64,000 nucleotides of DNA from Macrobrachium rosenbergii (lineage: Eukaryota > Arthropoda > Malacostraca > Decapoda > Palaemonidae): NCBI RefSeq assembly GCF_040412425.1, contig NC_089781.1, forward strand, positions 52,910,227 through 52,974,226. The letters run 5' to 3'. The notes under the pieces were generated by a model that saw only the letters and a program-made list of their open reading frames with translations, was not told the DNA's origin and did no database searches. Positions 10,001-20,250 of the stretch are shown here, piece by piece. Position 1 is the first letter of the stretch, and the number at the start of each line of letters is the position of its first letter. The translations under genes and the position numbers were made by a program.

Positions 10001-11722
10001 TGACTGACCTGCCACTCTGCATACAAAACTGACCCGCCACTCTGCATACAAAAGGCTGACCCGCCACTCTGCATACAAAAGGCTGACCCATCACTCTGCA
10101 TACAAAAGGCTGACCCGCCACTCTGCATACAAAATGCTGACCCACCACTGTACATACGAAAGGCTGACCCGCCACTCTGATGTGCCACATAAAAGGCTGA
10201 CCTGCCACTCTGCATCACTGATGTGCCACTCTGCATACAAAAGGCTGATGTGCCACTCTGCATACGAAAGGCTGACCCGCCACTCTGCATACAAAAGGCT
10301 GATGTGCCACTCTGCATACAAAAGGCTGACCCATCACTCTGCATACAAAAGCCTAACCCGCCACTCTGCATACAAAATGCTGACCCACCGCTGTACATAC
10401 AAAAGGCTGACCTGCCACTCTGCATACAAAAGGCTGACCTGCCACTCTGCATACAAAAGGCTGACCCATCACTCTGCATACAAAAGTGACCCATCACTGC
10501 ATACAAAAGGCTGACCCACCGCTGCATACAAAAGGCTGCCCTGCCACTCTGCATACAAAGGCTGACCTGCCACTCTGCATACAAAGGCTGACCCACCGCA
10601 TAAAAAGGCTGACCCTCCACTCTGCATACAAAGCTGACCCATCACTCTGCATACAAAAAGGCTGACCTGCCACTCTGCATACAAAATGCTGACCCACTGC
10701 TGTAAATACAAAAGGCTGACCCACCACTCTGCATACAAAAGGCTGACCTGCCACTCTGCATACAAAAGGCTGACCCATCACTCTGCATACAAAAGGCTGA
10801 CCCGCCACTCTGCATACAAAAGGCTGACCTGCCACTCTGCATACAAAAGGCTGACCCACACGCTCTGCATACAAAGGCTGACCCGCCACAAAAAAAGGCT
10901 GACCCGCCACTCTGCATACAAAAGGCTGACCCGCCACTCTGCATACAAAAGGCTGACCCGCCACTCTGCATACAAAAGGCTGACCTGCCACTCTGCATAC
11001 AAAAGGCTGACCCACCGCTCTGCATACAAAAGGCTGACCCGCCACTCTGCATACAAAAGGCTGACCCACCACTCTGCATGGCTGAATACAAAAGGCTGAC
11101 CCACTCTGCATACAAAAAGGCTGACCTGCCACTCTGCATACAAACCCACCGCTCTGCTGACCCCGCCACTCTGCATACAAAAGGCTGACCTGCCACTCTG
11201 CATACAAAAGGCTGACCCATCACTCTGCATACAAAAGGCTGACCCATCACTGTATACAAAAGGCTGACCCACCGCTCTGCATACAAAAGGCTGCCCTGCC
11301 ACTCTGCATACAAAAGGCTGACCCATCACTCTGCATACAAAAGGCTGACCTGCCACTCTGCATACAAAATGCTGACCCACTGCTGTAAATACAAAAGGCT
11401 GACCCACCACTCTGCATACAAAAGGCTGACCTGCCACTCTGCATACAAAAGGCTGACCCATCACTCTGCATACAAAAGGCTGACCCGCCACTCTGCATAC
11501 AAAAGGCTGACCTGCCACTCTGCATACAAAAGGCTGGCCCGTCACTCTGCATACGAAAGGCTGACCCACCACTCTGCATACAGAATGCTGACCCACCGCT
11601 GTACATACAAAAGGCTGACCCGCCACTCTGCATACAAAAGGCTGACCCGCCACTCTGCATACAAAAGGCTGACCGCCACTGCATACAAAAGGCTGACCAG
11701 CCAGTCTGCATATAAAAGGCTA
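10001..11722. repeat. 27-bp minisatellite (about 60 units)
   Basis: A tandem array of 'GGCTGACCCGCCACTCTGC' plus 'ATACAAAA' (27 bp), with common CCC-GCC / CCT-GCC / CCC-ATC variants. There is higher-order similarity, since the block near 10680-10850 repeats near 11360-11530. Because 27 is a multiple of three, all frames stay open for long stretches and produce 9-residue repeat ORFs on both strands ('MQSGGSAFC' on the minus strand). One stray unit lies near 11810. Several units are shortened or indel-bearing, and no start context, splice site or conserved flank supports a protein. Confidence 0.95.
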
Positions 11723-11829
11723 CAACATTCGGGTAGCCTACCTAATGTACTTGCGGACACTGCTAGCCTAGGCTACTGCTTTCCTACATAAGAAACATTA
11801 CTTGTAATTCACAGGCTGACCCACCACTC

Positions 11830-12235
11830 TACATACATTCGTGGGGACTAAAGATCTGTTCAGACATGTGCTCTGTCACAGGCTGTGACCTACTCAAACT
11901 AACCAAAACTTAATCGAACCTAGAATATTGCATCCTGACCCAACCTAACCTGACTTAGGGTGCTGTGCCCTGACATGGCCATGGGGCTTTGCCCCCCCCG
12001 GACTCCCCCACCTTTGAACCCATTAATTTAAATGCGTAGATACTTTGGTCCCACCATTCTGGTCGACAGGACTAATGATTTGTTCGGACACATGCTTTGG
12101 CAGCTGCTATGACCTAACCAAACCTAGATTACCTGTCCTGACCTAACTTAACATAACCCAACCCAACTTAAACTGACTTAGGGTGCTGTGCCCTGACCTG
12201 GCCAGGGGCTTCACTCCCCCTGGACCCCCCACAGT
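11830..12235. repeat. Two diverged ~170-bp direct repeats with CCTAA-rich and GC-hairpin parts
   Basis: Blocks at about 11834-12010 and 12056-12230 share 'ACTTAGGGTGCTGTGCCCTG' followed by a GC-rich self-complementary stretch ('GGGGCTTTGCCCCCC'), and are preceded by 'CCTAACC'-like words. They lie between the minisatellite and the Merlin transposase. They could be part of its non-coding DNA or an unrelated non-autonomous repeat. Confidence 0.6.
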
Positions 12236-12359
12236 TGTAACGCAGTGACTTGAACATGTTGACTGGCCTAGGCTACCCCTTAATGGTAGTAGGTCCAAAT
12301 CATCATAATTCATAATGCAATGACATAAAACTCCAAAAAAGAGAAATGCACTGCTTACC

Positions 12360-13330
12360 TTACTCAAAATCGCTGCTGTCTGACCATGAGGGTACCAGTC
12401 TTGACTTCTTTGCAGCGGGCTGATGATCAGGTGAATCGGAAGTACTTGATCCAGGTCTTACTGTTACTGGCTGGGAAAGTAAATCAGAGACTGGGGACGT
12501 CGGGCGGCTTTTGAGTGGATAGACACGTTTATTTAAATCCAGAAATGCCCGAAATGGACAGAGAACAGCCTCTAAATATTGCTTCTGGATGCAGTATGTA
12601 GAAAAATAGCTTTCGCAAAGTTCTTTCTGCATACCGTGTCTCGGTAACATGCTCCCTTTGAGAATGACCCACTGTGACTCTATAGTGTTCATGTGTACAC
12701 TCGGGCCATCAGGACTAACGAAGTTAATGCTGTGGTTTACTGCATTATGCGCGAAATAATGATCCCAGACGTTGCTGTACGACTTCCAGCAATCAGATAT
12801 GATAGTAGTTTCTGGAAGTATGTTGTCCAGCAACACAAGGAGCAGAGTTTCAGCGGAGCAGTCCGGAATGACCTTTAAAAAGGTCTCATGCGTCTGTTGG
12901 TCAATGCCACCGAACACCTAGGATCCATCAACCTTACGGTCACGGTTGTACTTCCATTTCCCAAGTTTACTTTCATAGATCTCGACAATATGACCAGGAC
13001 CACCGATTTTCTTGTTATCAGCCATAAGAATTTAACAACAAATTTCTCTGCTGAAATTATACCAGCATACCATCGTATGCGATAATAGCAGTACAACAAA
13101 AGATCTCAAATCGCACTGCTGCAGTTTCTTAGAAAAGCAAAATAATAGTACAAGTATTGTTTCTAGAGACATTTTTTACTTTTCAAAGAACGATCCATGC
13201 CAGACTGATATCTTCTTTCGGCACTTACGATTTACACAGCTCCACATGTAGACCGGTTGTCCAGTGCTGGGATTGATTCCATCTTGGAGAAATCATCTGT
13301 TTCTGACGTTACACGTGGTACACAATCCGG
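12360..13330 (-). pseudogene. Merlin (ISXO2/IS1595-like) transposase, copy 1, inactive
   Basis: The minus-strand sequence reads, in order, 'SVWHGSFFEKSKMSLETIL', 'VCWYNFSREIC', 'GPGHIVEIYESKLGKWKYN' and, after a stop, 'VFGGIDQQTHETFLK', 'ISDCWKSY', 'NHSINFV' and 'NTIESQW'. This is the ISXO2-like DDE domain of Merlin DNA transposons. The first catalytic Asp is replaced by Tyr ('IYES' instead of 'IDES'), the second (ISDCWK) and the Glu (TIES) remain. Frame changes occur near 13060-13230, and an in-frame stop precedes 'VFGG'. The C-terminal 557 bp (12917-12360) is open, with a Ser/Pro-rich tail. A non-coding Merlin segment lies beyond the minisatellite at 9738. Confidence 0.88.
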
Positions 13331-13861
13331 AATAATCATCAGGTAATCCTTCTTGGTACAGCCACATAGTAAATTCACCAGTATTTCAAAGAAATTCAAG
13401 TACAATTGGAATGTAAAGATCAGTACAGAAACTAAATTTGTCAACAGACGTTACTCTAGGGAACAATATTCTATTGTGACTCTCCATCTCGGCAGGTAAA
13501 CAGAGAAAGAAAGGGTGACTGTGCATCGGGGCATAGCCCTATGAATCATATTGATCAGACATGTTCTGATCGGTTATATGTATTTAATCCGTGGCCCTAG
13601 GGAATGACCTGGGTCAATGGTGCATACGACTGGATGGAATTAAATTTCCTGCAGTCAGGTTGGGTTCATGTCAACTGGTTATTTAGAAAAAGTTATGTTC
13701 CGCTGAAAAAATTGTTGATCTGTAAATTCACGCAAAACTTCCCAGGTAAGTTATTTTTTGGGTAGATTTCGGCTTGCTGAACATGTTTTATTCTATGCAA
13801 TTTTTCATTTGAGTCATTGTTAATGAGCTTTAGGTGCGTCCCTTGGATATACAAATATCCT
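13331..13861. other. Spacer between the two Merlin copies
   Basis: A minus-strand ORF at 13232-13444 may hold the damaged N-terminal zinc-ribbon part of copy 1. The remainder (13450-13860) shows nothing I recognise. Confidence 0.45.
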
Positions 13862-14400
13862 GCAGGAGCCAGTGAACGACTTCAGGACATCAACTTTCCC
13901 GCCAAAAAAAAAAGCAAGTAAGCAGCATAACAAAAGCAGGATGTCGCTGTATGACTTCCAGCAATCAGATATGTTAATGGTTTCTGGAAGTACATTGTTG
14001 AACAACACTGGGAGCAGAGTTTCAGTGGAGAGGTCTGGAACGACCTTGAAAAAGGTCTCATGCGTCTGTCAGTCAATGCCACCGAACACCCGGGCTCCAT
14101 TAACCTTATGGCCACGGTTGTACTTCCATTTCCCAAATTTACTTTCGTCTATCTCAACAGTATGAGCAGGGCCACTGATTTTCGTATAATCAGCCAGCAG
14201 AATTTCACAACAAATGTCTCTGCAGAAATTATACCAATCTACCGTCATTGTGATGATAGTGGTACAACAAAAGATCTCAAATCACACTGCCACAGTTTCT
14301 TAGCAAAGCAAAATAATAATACAATTATTGTTTCCAGAGACATTTTTTACTTTTCAAAGAATGATCTGTGCTGGACTGATACCTTCTTTCACCTCCTCGC
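13862..14400 (-). pseudogene. Merlin transposase, copy 2, internally deleted
   Basis: A terminal segment like that at 9738 (13862-13914) is joined almost directly to the transposase. The minus strand then reads, from high to low coordinates, 'TVEIDESKFGKWKYNRGHKV', 'VFGGID' with a stop, 'QTHETFFKVVPDLSTETLLP' and 'ISDCWKSYSDI', where it is cut off. This copy keeps the first two catalytic Asp residues but has lost the Glu region, the opposite damage to copy 1. Upstream sequence to about 14400 aligns with 13080-13220 of copy 1. Similarity is high but clearly not recent. Confidence 0.85.
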
Positions 14401-14827
14401 CCTCCACCTGCATGACTGTGTCGTCCAGGCCAGCATCTTATTCCTCTGCCTCCTACAACTCTTGGGAGACATTAAGTAGTGAAGTGGTTGGAAGAGACAT
14501 AGAGGTACCTAGAGGGTTAGGGCCACTGAAGTGGGGCAGTGACACATCAGATTCTTGGCTGAAGAAGCCCTGCATATTGACAATGGCAGCAGTAAATGTA
14601 CTTGGCTGTGGTTCCAAGCTGAAGGACTGAGTTACCAAAGAAGTGGATAGCAATTGGCATGGGCGCTTGGGGATTCGGGATCTGAAGAAGCCGTCGAGGT
14701 ACTTTGACGGTATGAAAGGTGAGTCTGCTTGGCACACACAACCCTTCAAAACCCATGTATTTGTGCAGCCATGTCCAAGGCCCTAGGCAAGTCAATGGGG
14801 TCCATGCTGGGTTCTCCAATATCTCGA
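14401..14827. other. Left flank of the gypsy insertion; possible interrupted ORF (minus)
   Basis: A minus-strand frame (14945-14547) and the frame at 18353-18165 lie on the two sides of the gypsy element and would join in frame across its target site. The product is not recognised. Otherwise I see nothing here. Confidence 0.35.
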
Positions 14828-15001
14828 TGTTGGGTCTAATGCTAGGCAGGATCAGGAAATGATACTCATCATGGTTTCGTATCTTCATTACAACTGACTC
14901 ACAGCGGAAGACGGAAGTACAGATAGCTCGTGACAATGACGTCACTTATATGGGCGGCGCTTAGGCGCTGCTAGCAGGTTCATGAGCTAATACATCTTAC
15001 A
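14828..15001 (-). repeat. 3' LTR of gypsy element
   Basis: 174 bp, same length as the partner at 18006. On the minus strand it starts TGTAAGATG and ends CCCAACA. It contains a perfect TGACGTCA (CRE/ATF palindrome) and a 'CATATAAG' TATA-like element just before it. Confidence 0.95.
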
Positions 15002-15352
15002 TCTCCCTCCCAAAATATCACGAAGAGGGTAATATTTTCCGACTTATCACTGACAACACATTGGCAACACTAAAGACAGACAATATGACAAGCGAAATGA
15101 CTAACACTTTTAAAGAAAAACATTCAAGACAGGTATGGCAAACCACAATCATAACGAGTAATGGCAACACTAAGATGATGGAAAAGTAGAGAGAGTGAAA
15201 GAGAGAGAGAGTTCAACATCAGTGGCACTAACATATAAAGTGAAATAATCATCACATCAGCAAATACGAACTCAAGGTACATTTAAACTCAGTAAAAGAA
15301 AAAAAAAGAAAACACTTTCATCTTGTAAAATGCAGAATCAAAGCATGGTTAA

Positions 15353-16795
15353 TTATACATAATCGTTCATCCAGGCAGGGGCCTCTCTCTTCCTTGAGGG
15401 CCGTACCTTTGGCGTTGATGGGGAAGACTTAGGCTTCTGAACCACTTCGTCTTCGGTAGGAGTGGCTCCTGTTGGCTCACTGGCGGGCAGTTCAATGACC
15501 TTGAGGTGTCGTCTGTTTCTTATCGACGAACGCCCACTGCCATCTAATCTTACTGTGTACTGCCTATGAGGTCGTTGCTCGACTATAATTCCCAGCCTGT
15601 CCCAGGCCTTAGTCATCTGGTTCTGAACGCTAAAGTGTGTGCCTGGCTGTATGGGCGTGAGCCTCCTGTTGGTGCCGCTGTCAATTATCTTCTTATTTCT
15701 TTTTGCTACTTGACGTTCTCTTTTTCTAATGGATTTTCTCCAGTGGCGGTCTACCATATAGTTGAGTTTTGCGGTCGGAACACCATCTCGTAGCTGTCTC
15801 CCAGTTGCCAGTTGTGCCGGAGATTTATTTATACCCCTCAAGGGCGTGTTCAGGTACTGTAGCATGGCCAGTGACACCTTGTCGTTATCGAGGCTCCCAG
15901 TCCCACTGATACTTGTTCTAATTATCCTCTTTGCGGACTTAACCGCGGCCTCGGCTCTCCCATTTGACTGCGGGTAGTGGGCAGATGATAGGCGTATGTC
16001 AACTCTCCATCTCCTATAGAAGGCCATCATTTCTTCACTCACTAGGTTGGTGCCGCCGTCCGTAGACAGTTGTTCAGGTGCTCCCCACCGAGTGAAGTAA
16101 TTCCTAAGTTTTGTCATGACCTTTGCAGACGAGGTGCCATTAGGAAGTGGGCTATTTCTAGCCAGCCTGTAAGCCTGTCGCAGTATGCCATGTACGTGTG
16201 TCCTGCAAGCTGAAACAGGTCCATGACGGTCTGTTGGAACGGATACTCTGGGGCAGGGGTCATCCTCATGACTTCGGCAGGCATAAGGAACTGCATCAGG
16301 CAATAGGTGGATACGGTGGGGTTTCCCTTCCATTACCGGGAGGGGCTCTCTCTCGGTGTTGAAGGTCGTGCTTGAAAAATGGGCTAATAACCAGTCTTCC
16401 AATCTGGTAATATTCTCCTCAGTAGGGGAAAACGGGATGGTCGACGGTCTTGCAGATTGATCGGTTGCTTCGACGGACGTATGGGTCGCACTTGCAGCTG
16501 TGGGGGCGGAGTCCGAGAAGGGGGCATGGTTTGGAAACGTTTCTGGCACAAGACCTAGTTTCTTGCAAGCGTCCAAGGATAGATAAAAGTCAATGGAAGA
16601 CTTTACGAGATACACTTCCTGGGTTGTGTGCCTCCCCTTGTATTCTATAGTACACAAGGTCGACCCTAAACACTTCAGATGTAGGTTGGCAAAGTCTCGC
16701 AAACCTCCCTTCAACCTCAACGCAGCCGGTTTCACGTTCAACGTCGCAAGAACAGCGGGTCCCGCAACAAAAACCTGGGCACCAGTGTCCGGCAC
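15353..16795 (-). pseudogene. Gypsy protease and integrase ORF with RT/RNase H deleted
   Basis: One long open frame starts in the aspartic protease ('PDTGAQVFVAG') and runs on through 'FYLSLDACKKLGLVPETFP'. Near 'VMEGKPHRIHLLPDAVPYAC' it should enter reverse transcriptase but jumps straight into integrase-like sequence. In the neighbouring frame 'PEYPFQQTVMDLFQLAGHTY' (16296-16114) is the start of the integrase core. The core continues with 'LSTDGGTNLVSEE' (second Asp) and 'HYPQSNGRAEAAVKSAKR' (Glu). The C-terminus has 'RNRRHLKVIELP'. A shift near 16130-16290 also breaks the first-Asp region. The product is a deletion derivative, not an active polymerase. Confidence 0.88.
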
Positions 16796-16798
16796 CGC

Positions 16799-17161
16799 TC
16801 ATACACCGGACCACTCAGTTGAGTTGGCCAAGTATACATCAACACGAATAGTGGGTTGTGGGGACGGCTCATTCCGCAACCTTGCCTCTGCCGCTACGAC
16901 AGCTGCAGTCACTGCACTCACTAGGTCCGACTCCTCTGCCAGACCACTGACGTTTTTCTTGGCACTCCGCCCTCTGCAACAATTCTTCAGGTGTCCAGTT
17001 TTACCGCACCCGTGACATGTCGTGTTTCTTGAGGGACATGAAGAATACCCAGAGGCATGACGAATACCACAATTACCACAGGGGCGTGATTGTACTTTCA
17101 CAGGGGCACTCTTGTCATATTTATTAAGGGCGGCAGCCACCTCGGGTTCTTCCTCACACAC
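16799..17161 (-). pseudogene. Gag nucleocapsid part (zinc knuckles) of gypsy element
   Basis: The minus-strand frame holds 'CGNCGIRHASGYSSCPSRN' and 'CHGCGKTGHLKNC', two CCHC-type zinc knuckles typical of gypsy nucleocapsid. It lies between gag and protease in the expected order. It is out of frame with the upstream gag, by degradation near 17170-17330. Confidence 0.88.
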
Positions 17162-17322
17162 TTCGCAGCAGCTGCTCTAGGGAAGCTGCTAGGCCATGCC
17201 CTATTACGAAGGGCGTCGTCACAGGCGGCCTCAAACGCACTGCACATGACTCTGAGGAGTCGATATCACGAATATCATTACACGACTGAAATACTTGCCT
17301 TTTAGCACTTTATCACTTAGGC

Positions 17323-17955
17323 CTACCATGAGCTTGCGCAATAGCATATATTCAGATAAATCATGATTACAATTAGGACAAGTGAATGCACAATCGGTAG
17401 CCTTTTATGCGTACACTTAATAAAAAAATCATTAAAGGACTCACTAGGCTCTTGGGCCAAATCAAAAAACTCTAGCCACTGCACTGCTTGATTAGAAGCT
17501 TTTATCACTAATTGCTTAACTGCATTGAATGCCCCTTCAGTAGAGAGGGCACTCCACTGCGCGTCGGTATATCTAGAATCAAGTGCACGTTGCAATATCG
17601 AGACACAATGTAGCCTTATGTGATGAACAGCCTCGTTAGGCTTCACCTTGCATAGCTGCAACCAACACTCCATTGACCGTTTCCAAGACCTGAAGGCTGC
17701 AGGGGATACCTCAGCCTCACACTTTTCTGGAGCTGCTGATGAAGGGATCCTTGGTTGGGGGACATTGCTACCCCGGAGTGACAACGCTGTTATCTCAGCC
17801 TGAAGGTTCTGGATGGCCTGTTGCTGGGTTTGTAACACGTGTTGAGCCTGCAGCATTGAAGCCGGCGATATCCTGACGCCGGTTCCTGAACTTCCTGTCC
17901 TTGCAATTCTGCCCCTGGGGGATGCAAACGAGGGTCGTCTCGGCGGTGGTGCCAT
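17323..17955 (-). pseudogene. Gag (capsid) ORF of gypsy element
   Basis: A 210-residue open frame starts at 17955 ('MAPPPRRPSFASPRGRIART'). A glutamine-rich stretch ('QHVLQTQQQAIQNLQ') at about residues 35-55 may form a coiled coil. Then comes a capsid-like domain ('AFRSWKRSMECWLQLCKVKP', 'LDSRYTDAQWSAL', 'FFDLAQEPSESFNDFFIKC'). The end of the frame is not gag-like, so a frameshift near 17390 separates it from the zinc-knuckle part. It sits just downstream of the 5' LTR and primer site, as expected. Confidence 0.85.
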
Positions 17956-18005
17956 GCTGTACTATGGATATGGCTGTAGGTCCTATTTCTTCATTCACTG
18001 TGCCA

Positions 18006-18179
18006 TGTTGGGTCTAATGCTAGGCAGGATCAGCAAATGATACTCATTATGGTTTCGTATCTTCATTACAACTGACTCACAGTGGAAGACGGAAGTACAG
18101 ATAGCTTGTGACAATGACGTCACTTATATGGGCGGCGCTTAGGCGCTGCTAGCAGGTTCATGAGCTAATACATCTTACA
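18006..18179 (-). repeat. 5' LTR of gypsy element
   Basis: 174 bp and nearly identical to 14828-15001. The TGGCACAGTG primer-binding region directly follows it on the minus strand (just below 18006). Confidence 0.95.
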
Positions 18180-18430
18180 CTCAATAACTGTGTTGAAGGC
18201 TGTTCGCATAAGCTTGTGTAAGGGCAGTCGTTGTGGAACAGCCTCATCACCGTTGTCGTCAGCCGCTTCCTCGCCACCAGCAGCAACTGCAGCAGCTATC
18301 TTGCCGATGGAGAGAAGTTGGTAGCCTGAGTAAGGATACAATAGCAAGAGCAATAACTGTAGTTCCTCTGAGTGACTTAATTAACAGTAACATTAACAAG
18401 GACATTAAACAAGGTTAGATGCAAAACACC
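18180..18430. other. Right flank of the gypsy insertion
   Basis: A minus-strand frame (18353-18165) with an acidic patch ('GGEEAADDNGDEAVPQRLP') ends at the insertion point. Not recognised. Confidence 0.35.
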
Positions 18431-18479
18431 TCTTCAAGGTGTCCTAAGTTCAAAGTCTTTTACAGAAAAGTATGCAACT

Positions 18480-20250
18480 CATCCTGTCTCTATTAGATAA
18501 TCCTTAATCCATATTAACAACTTACCTTTTACACCAATTTTTCTCAACTCACACAGGATTATTTGTCTATTGTCTTTGTCAAAGTTATTTTTATGTCTAA
18601 GAACAGAGAATATTTTGAAGAATTGTTAGCATGCAGAAGCTTGTGCTTCTTCCTTTTATGAACCCATTTAGATTTGGCTGAAATAAACCATCAATCTTAC
18701 CTAGAAGCCTGCTCGGAATTATTCTTCTAGTATTTTATAGAAACAAGAGTCCAAAGATATTGGTCTCAAGTTCCCTGGGTCTCCAGGCTTGGGGACAGTC
18801 ACAGTATGACCTTTTTCCAGTGGTATGGTATCATTCAATTCCTGTAAATCACACTGAAAAGCTTAAGGAGAGGATTGTCTTCCACCATTATCAAGGCTGA
18901 GTGTATGCCATAGGTGACCCCATCCCTCTCAGCGCTGTCCCTTTCTTTACTGATTGCAAGAATTCTTTTTTGACTGCAAGAATTCAAACTCAGTAGTATT
19001 CACACGTAATCCTGAGTATTGATTTTAACCTTAGTTTATTTTTTATTCTATCAGGCAGGCTGCACATCTCTCCACCAGCTCTTCTGCTTTGCCTTGCAGA
19101 TTTCATTAGCTGCTCTTGAGTGTGAGCGCTTCCTGTAATATCAATGCATTTCTATACTTTCTGGGATGGCGTTTCATGGAGGATAGTTCCAACAAAACTG
19201 GTCAAAGTTTTTCCTCTGTCTTTCATATTAATTTCTCTGCACTACTCCCCCATAAATTGAAGAGCTCTGTAGTCTTCATCATTGTGACCGTTTTGCTACC
19301 TACGGGACACATAATACACATTAATGTATTACAATATTTGACACTGGGATCGTCCTTGTAGCATTTGTCATTTTTAGACCATCAGCACTACCCTTGATAT
19401 TTTTACGTCTCCTTTTTGGTTTTGTTAATTTCTATTTGTTACTGTAAGTCATTTCCAAAGTCTAGGATTCTAGTGTCTGACACCTTGTATTTTTATACTT
19501 TTTCACCATAGAGATTAAGCAGTAATCTGTCATTAGGTAAATGGGGTATTTTAATGTACTTATCTTTTCTTAACACCAGCTACAGCCTTTAATGCAAAAC
19601 GACCAGAAACCAAAGAATTTACTGTCTCCACCAAGAACTTCTTGTACTGGTCTTTATATTTACATACATAGCCAAGCCTTCCTACCTTCCTGTGTGTTGA
19701 TTTCATTACCACCAAAGACCCTGATGTGTTGACAGCTCTTTGTATATTCATTCCATCTCTCTCCATTTTCATTGCAGTGGCCTCCTAAAGAACTCAGAGT
19801 AGGATGGCATGTATTTAAATCGCTACAGACATCACTGGTTCTTCATATATTAAATTTGGAAATTTGTGTGTCCAATTCTCCGTTCAAGGCATAAAGATTA
19901 ACAATGTTCAGAATGGAACCCTCTAATACTGCTCTTATTCCTATGCATTCTGAATTGTTCTAAAAATCAGTTGTCAACAGCTGAGGTGGAATAATATTTA
20001 TAACATATAGTATTAATTCCCTGATATTATTTTGATGTTCAAGAATAAATCTTTCATAATCAGGGAATTGGGCTTTAAAAGAATCATCTGTCAGTGTCTT
20101 TTGCAAGCAAATAATATCTGTATCTTTTCTAGCGCACAATACTGTGCATCAACATTATGCTTTTTAAGACAGTTCACATCCAGCTCAGAACTGATGACTT
20201 AATTTTAAGCACTGAAATAAGGATCACAAATTCTACCTTTAAAAATCATT
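18480..20250 (-). pseudogene. LINE ORF2 remnant (endonuclease and reverse transcriptase)
   Basis: The minus strand reads from the AP endonuclease: 'DIICLQETL' near 20120, 'FKAQFPDYERFILEHQNNI', 'IGIRAVLEGSILNIVNLYAL' near 19920, and a degraded 'DLNTCHPTLSSLGGHCNENG' near 19800. It ends in the reverse transcriptase at 18870-18480: 'VPKPGDPGNLRPISLDSCFY' and 'NRQIILCELRKIGVKGKLL'. Stops and frame changes are frequent, and the RT palm with the catalytic Asp pair is missing. It is a dead, 3'-truncated non-LTR retrotransposon. The clade is uncertain (Jockey-like in style). Confidence 0.8.

Larger units (their letters stand above)
14828..18179 (-). mobile_element. Ty3/gypsy LTR element with two 174-bp LTRs
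   Basis: LTRs at 14828-15001 and 18006-18179 (both 174 bp, TG...CA) differ at 4 positions by my count, so this is a fairly young insertion. The flanks are CTCGA (left) and CTCAA (right), a likely 5-bp target duplication with one change. The primer site begins TGGCACAGTG next to the 5' LTR, and a 'TTTTGGGAGGGAGA' polypurine tract abuts the 3' LTR. Inside are gag, protease and integrase, but the reverse transcriptase and RNase H are deleted, so it cannot move on its own. Order on the minus strand is LTR, gag, protease, integrase, LTR. Confidence 0.93.

Noticed and set aside
9894..11791. Long ORFs (up to 291 codons) with 9-residue repeats on both strands
   Set aside because: They arise because the 27-bp minisatellite unit is a multiple of three. 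Several overlapping frames are open at once, units carry indels, and there is no start, splice or conserved flank.
12693..12878. Plus-strand ORFs over Merlin copy 1
   Set aside because: Antisense to the recognisable DDE transposase on the minus strand.
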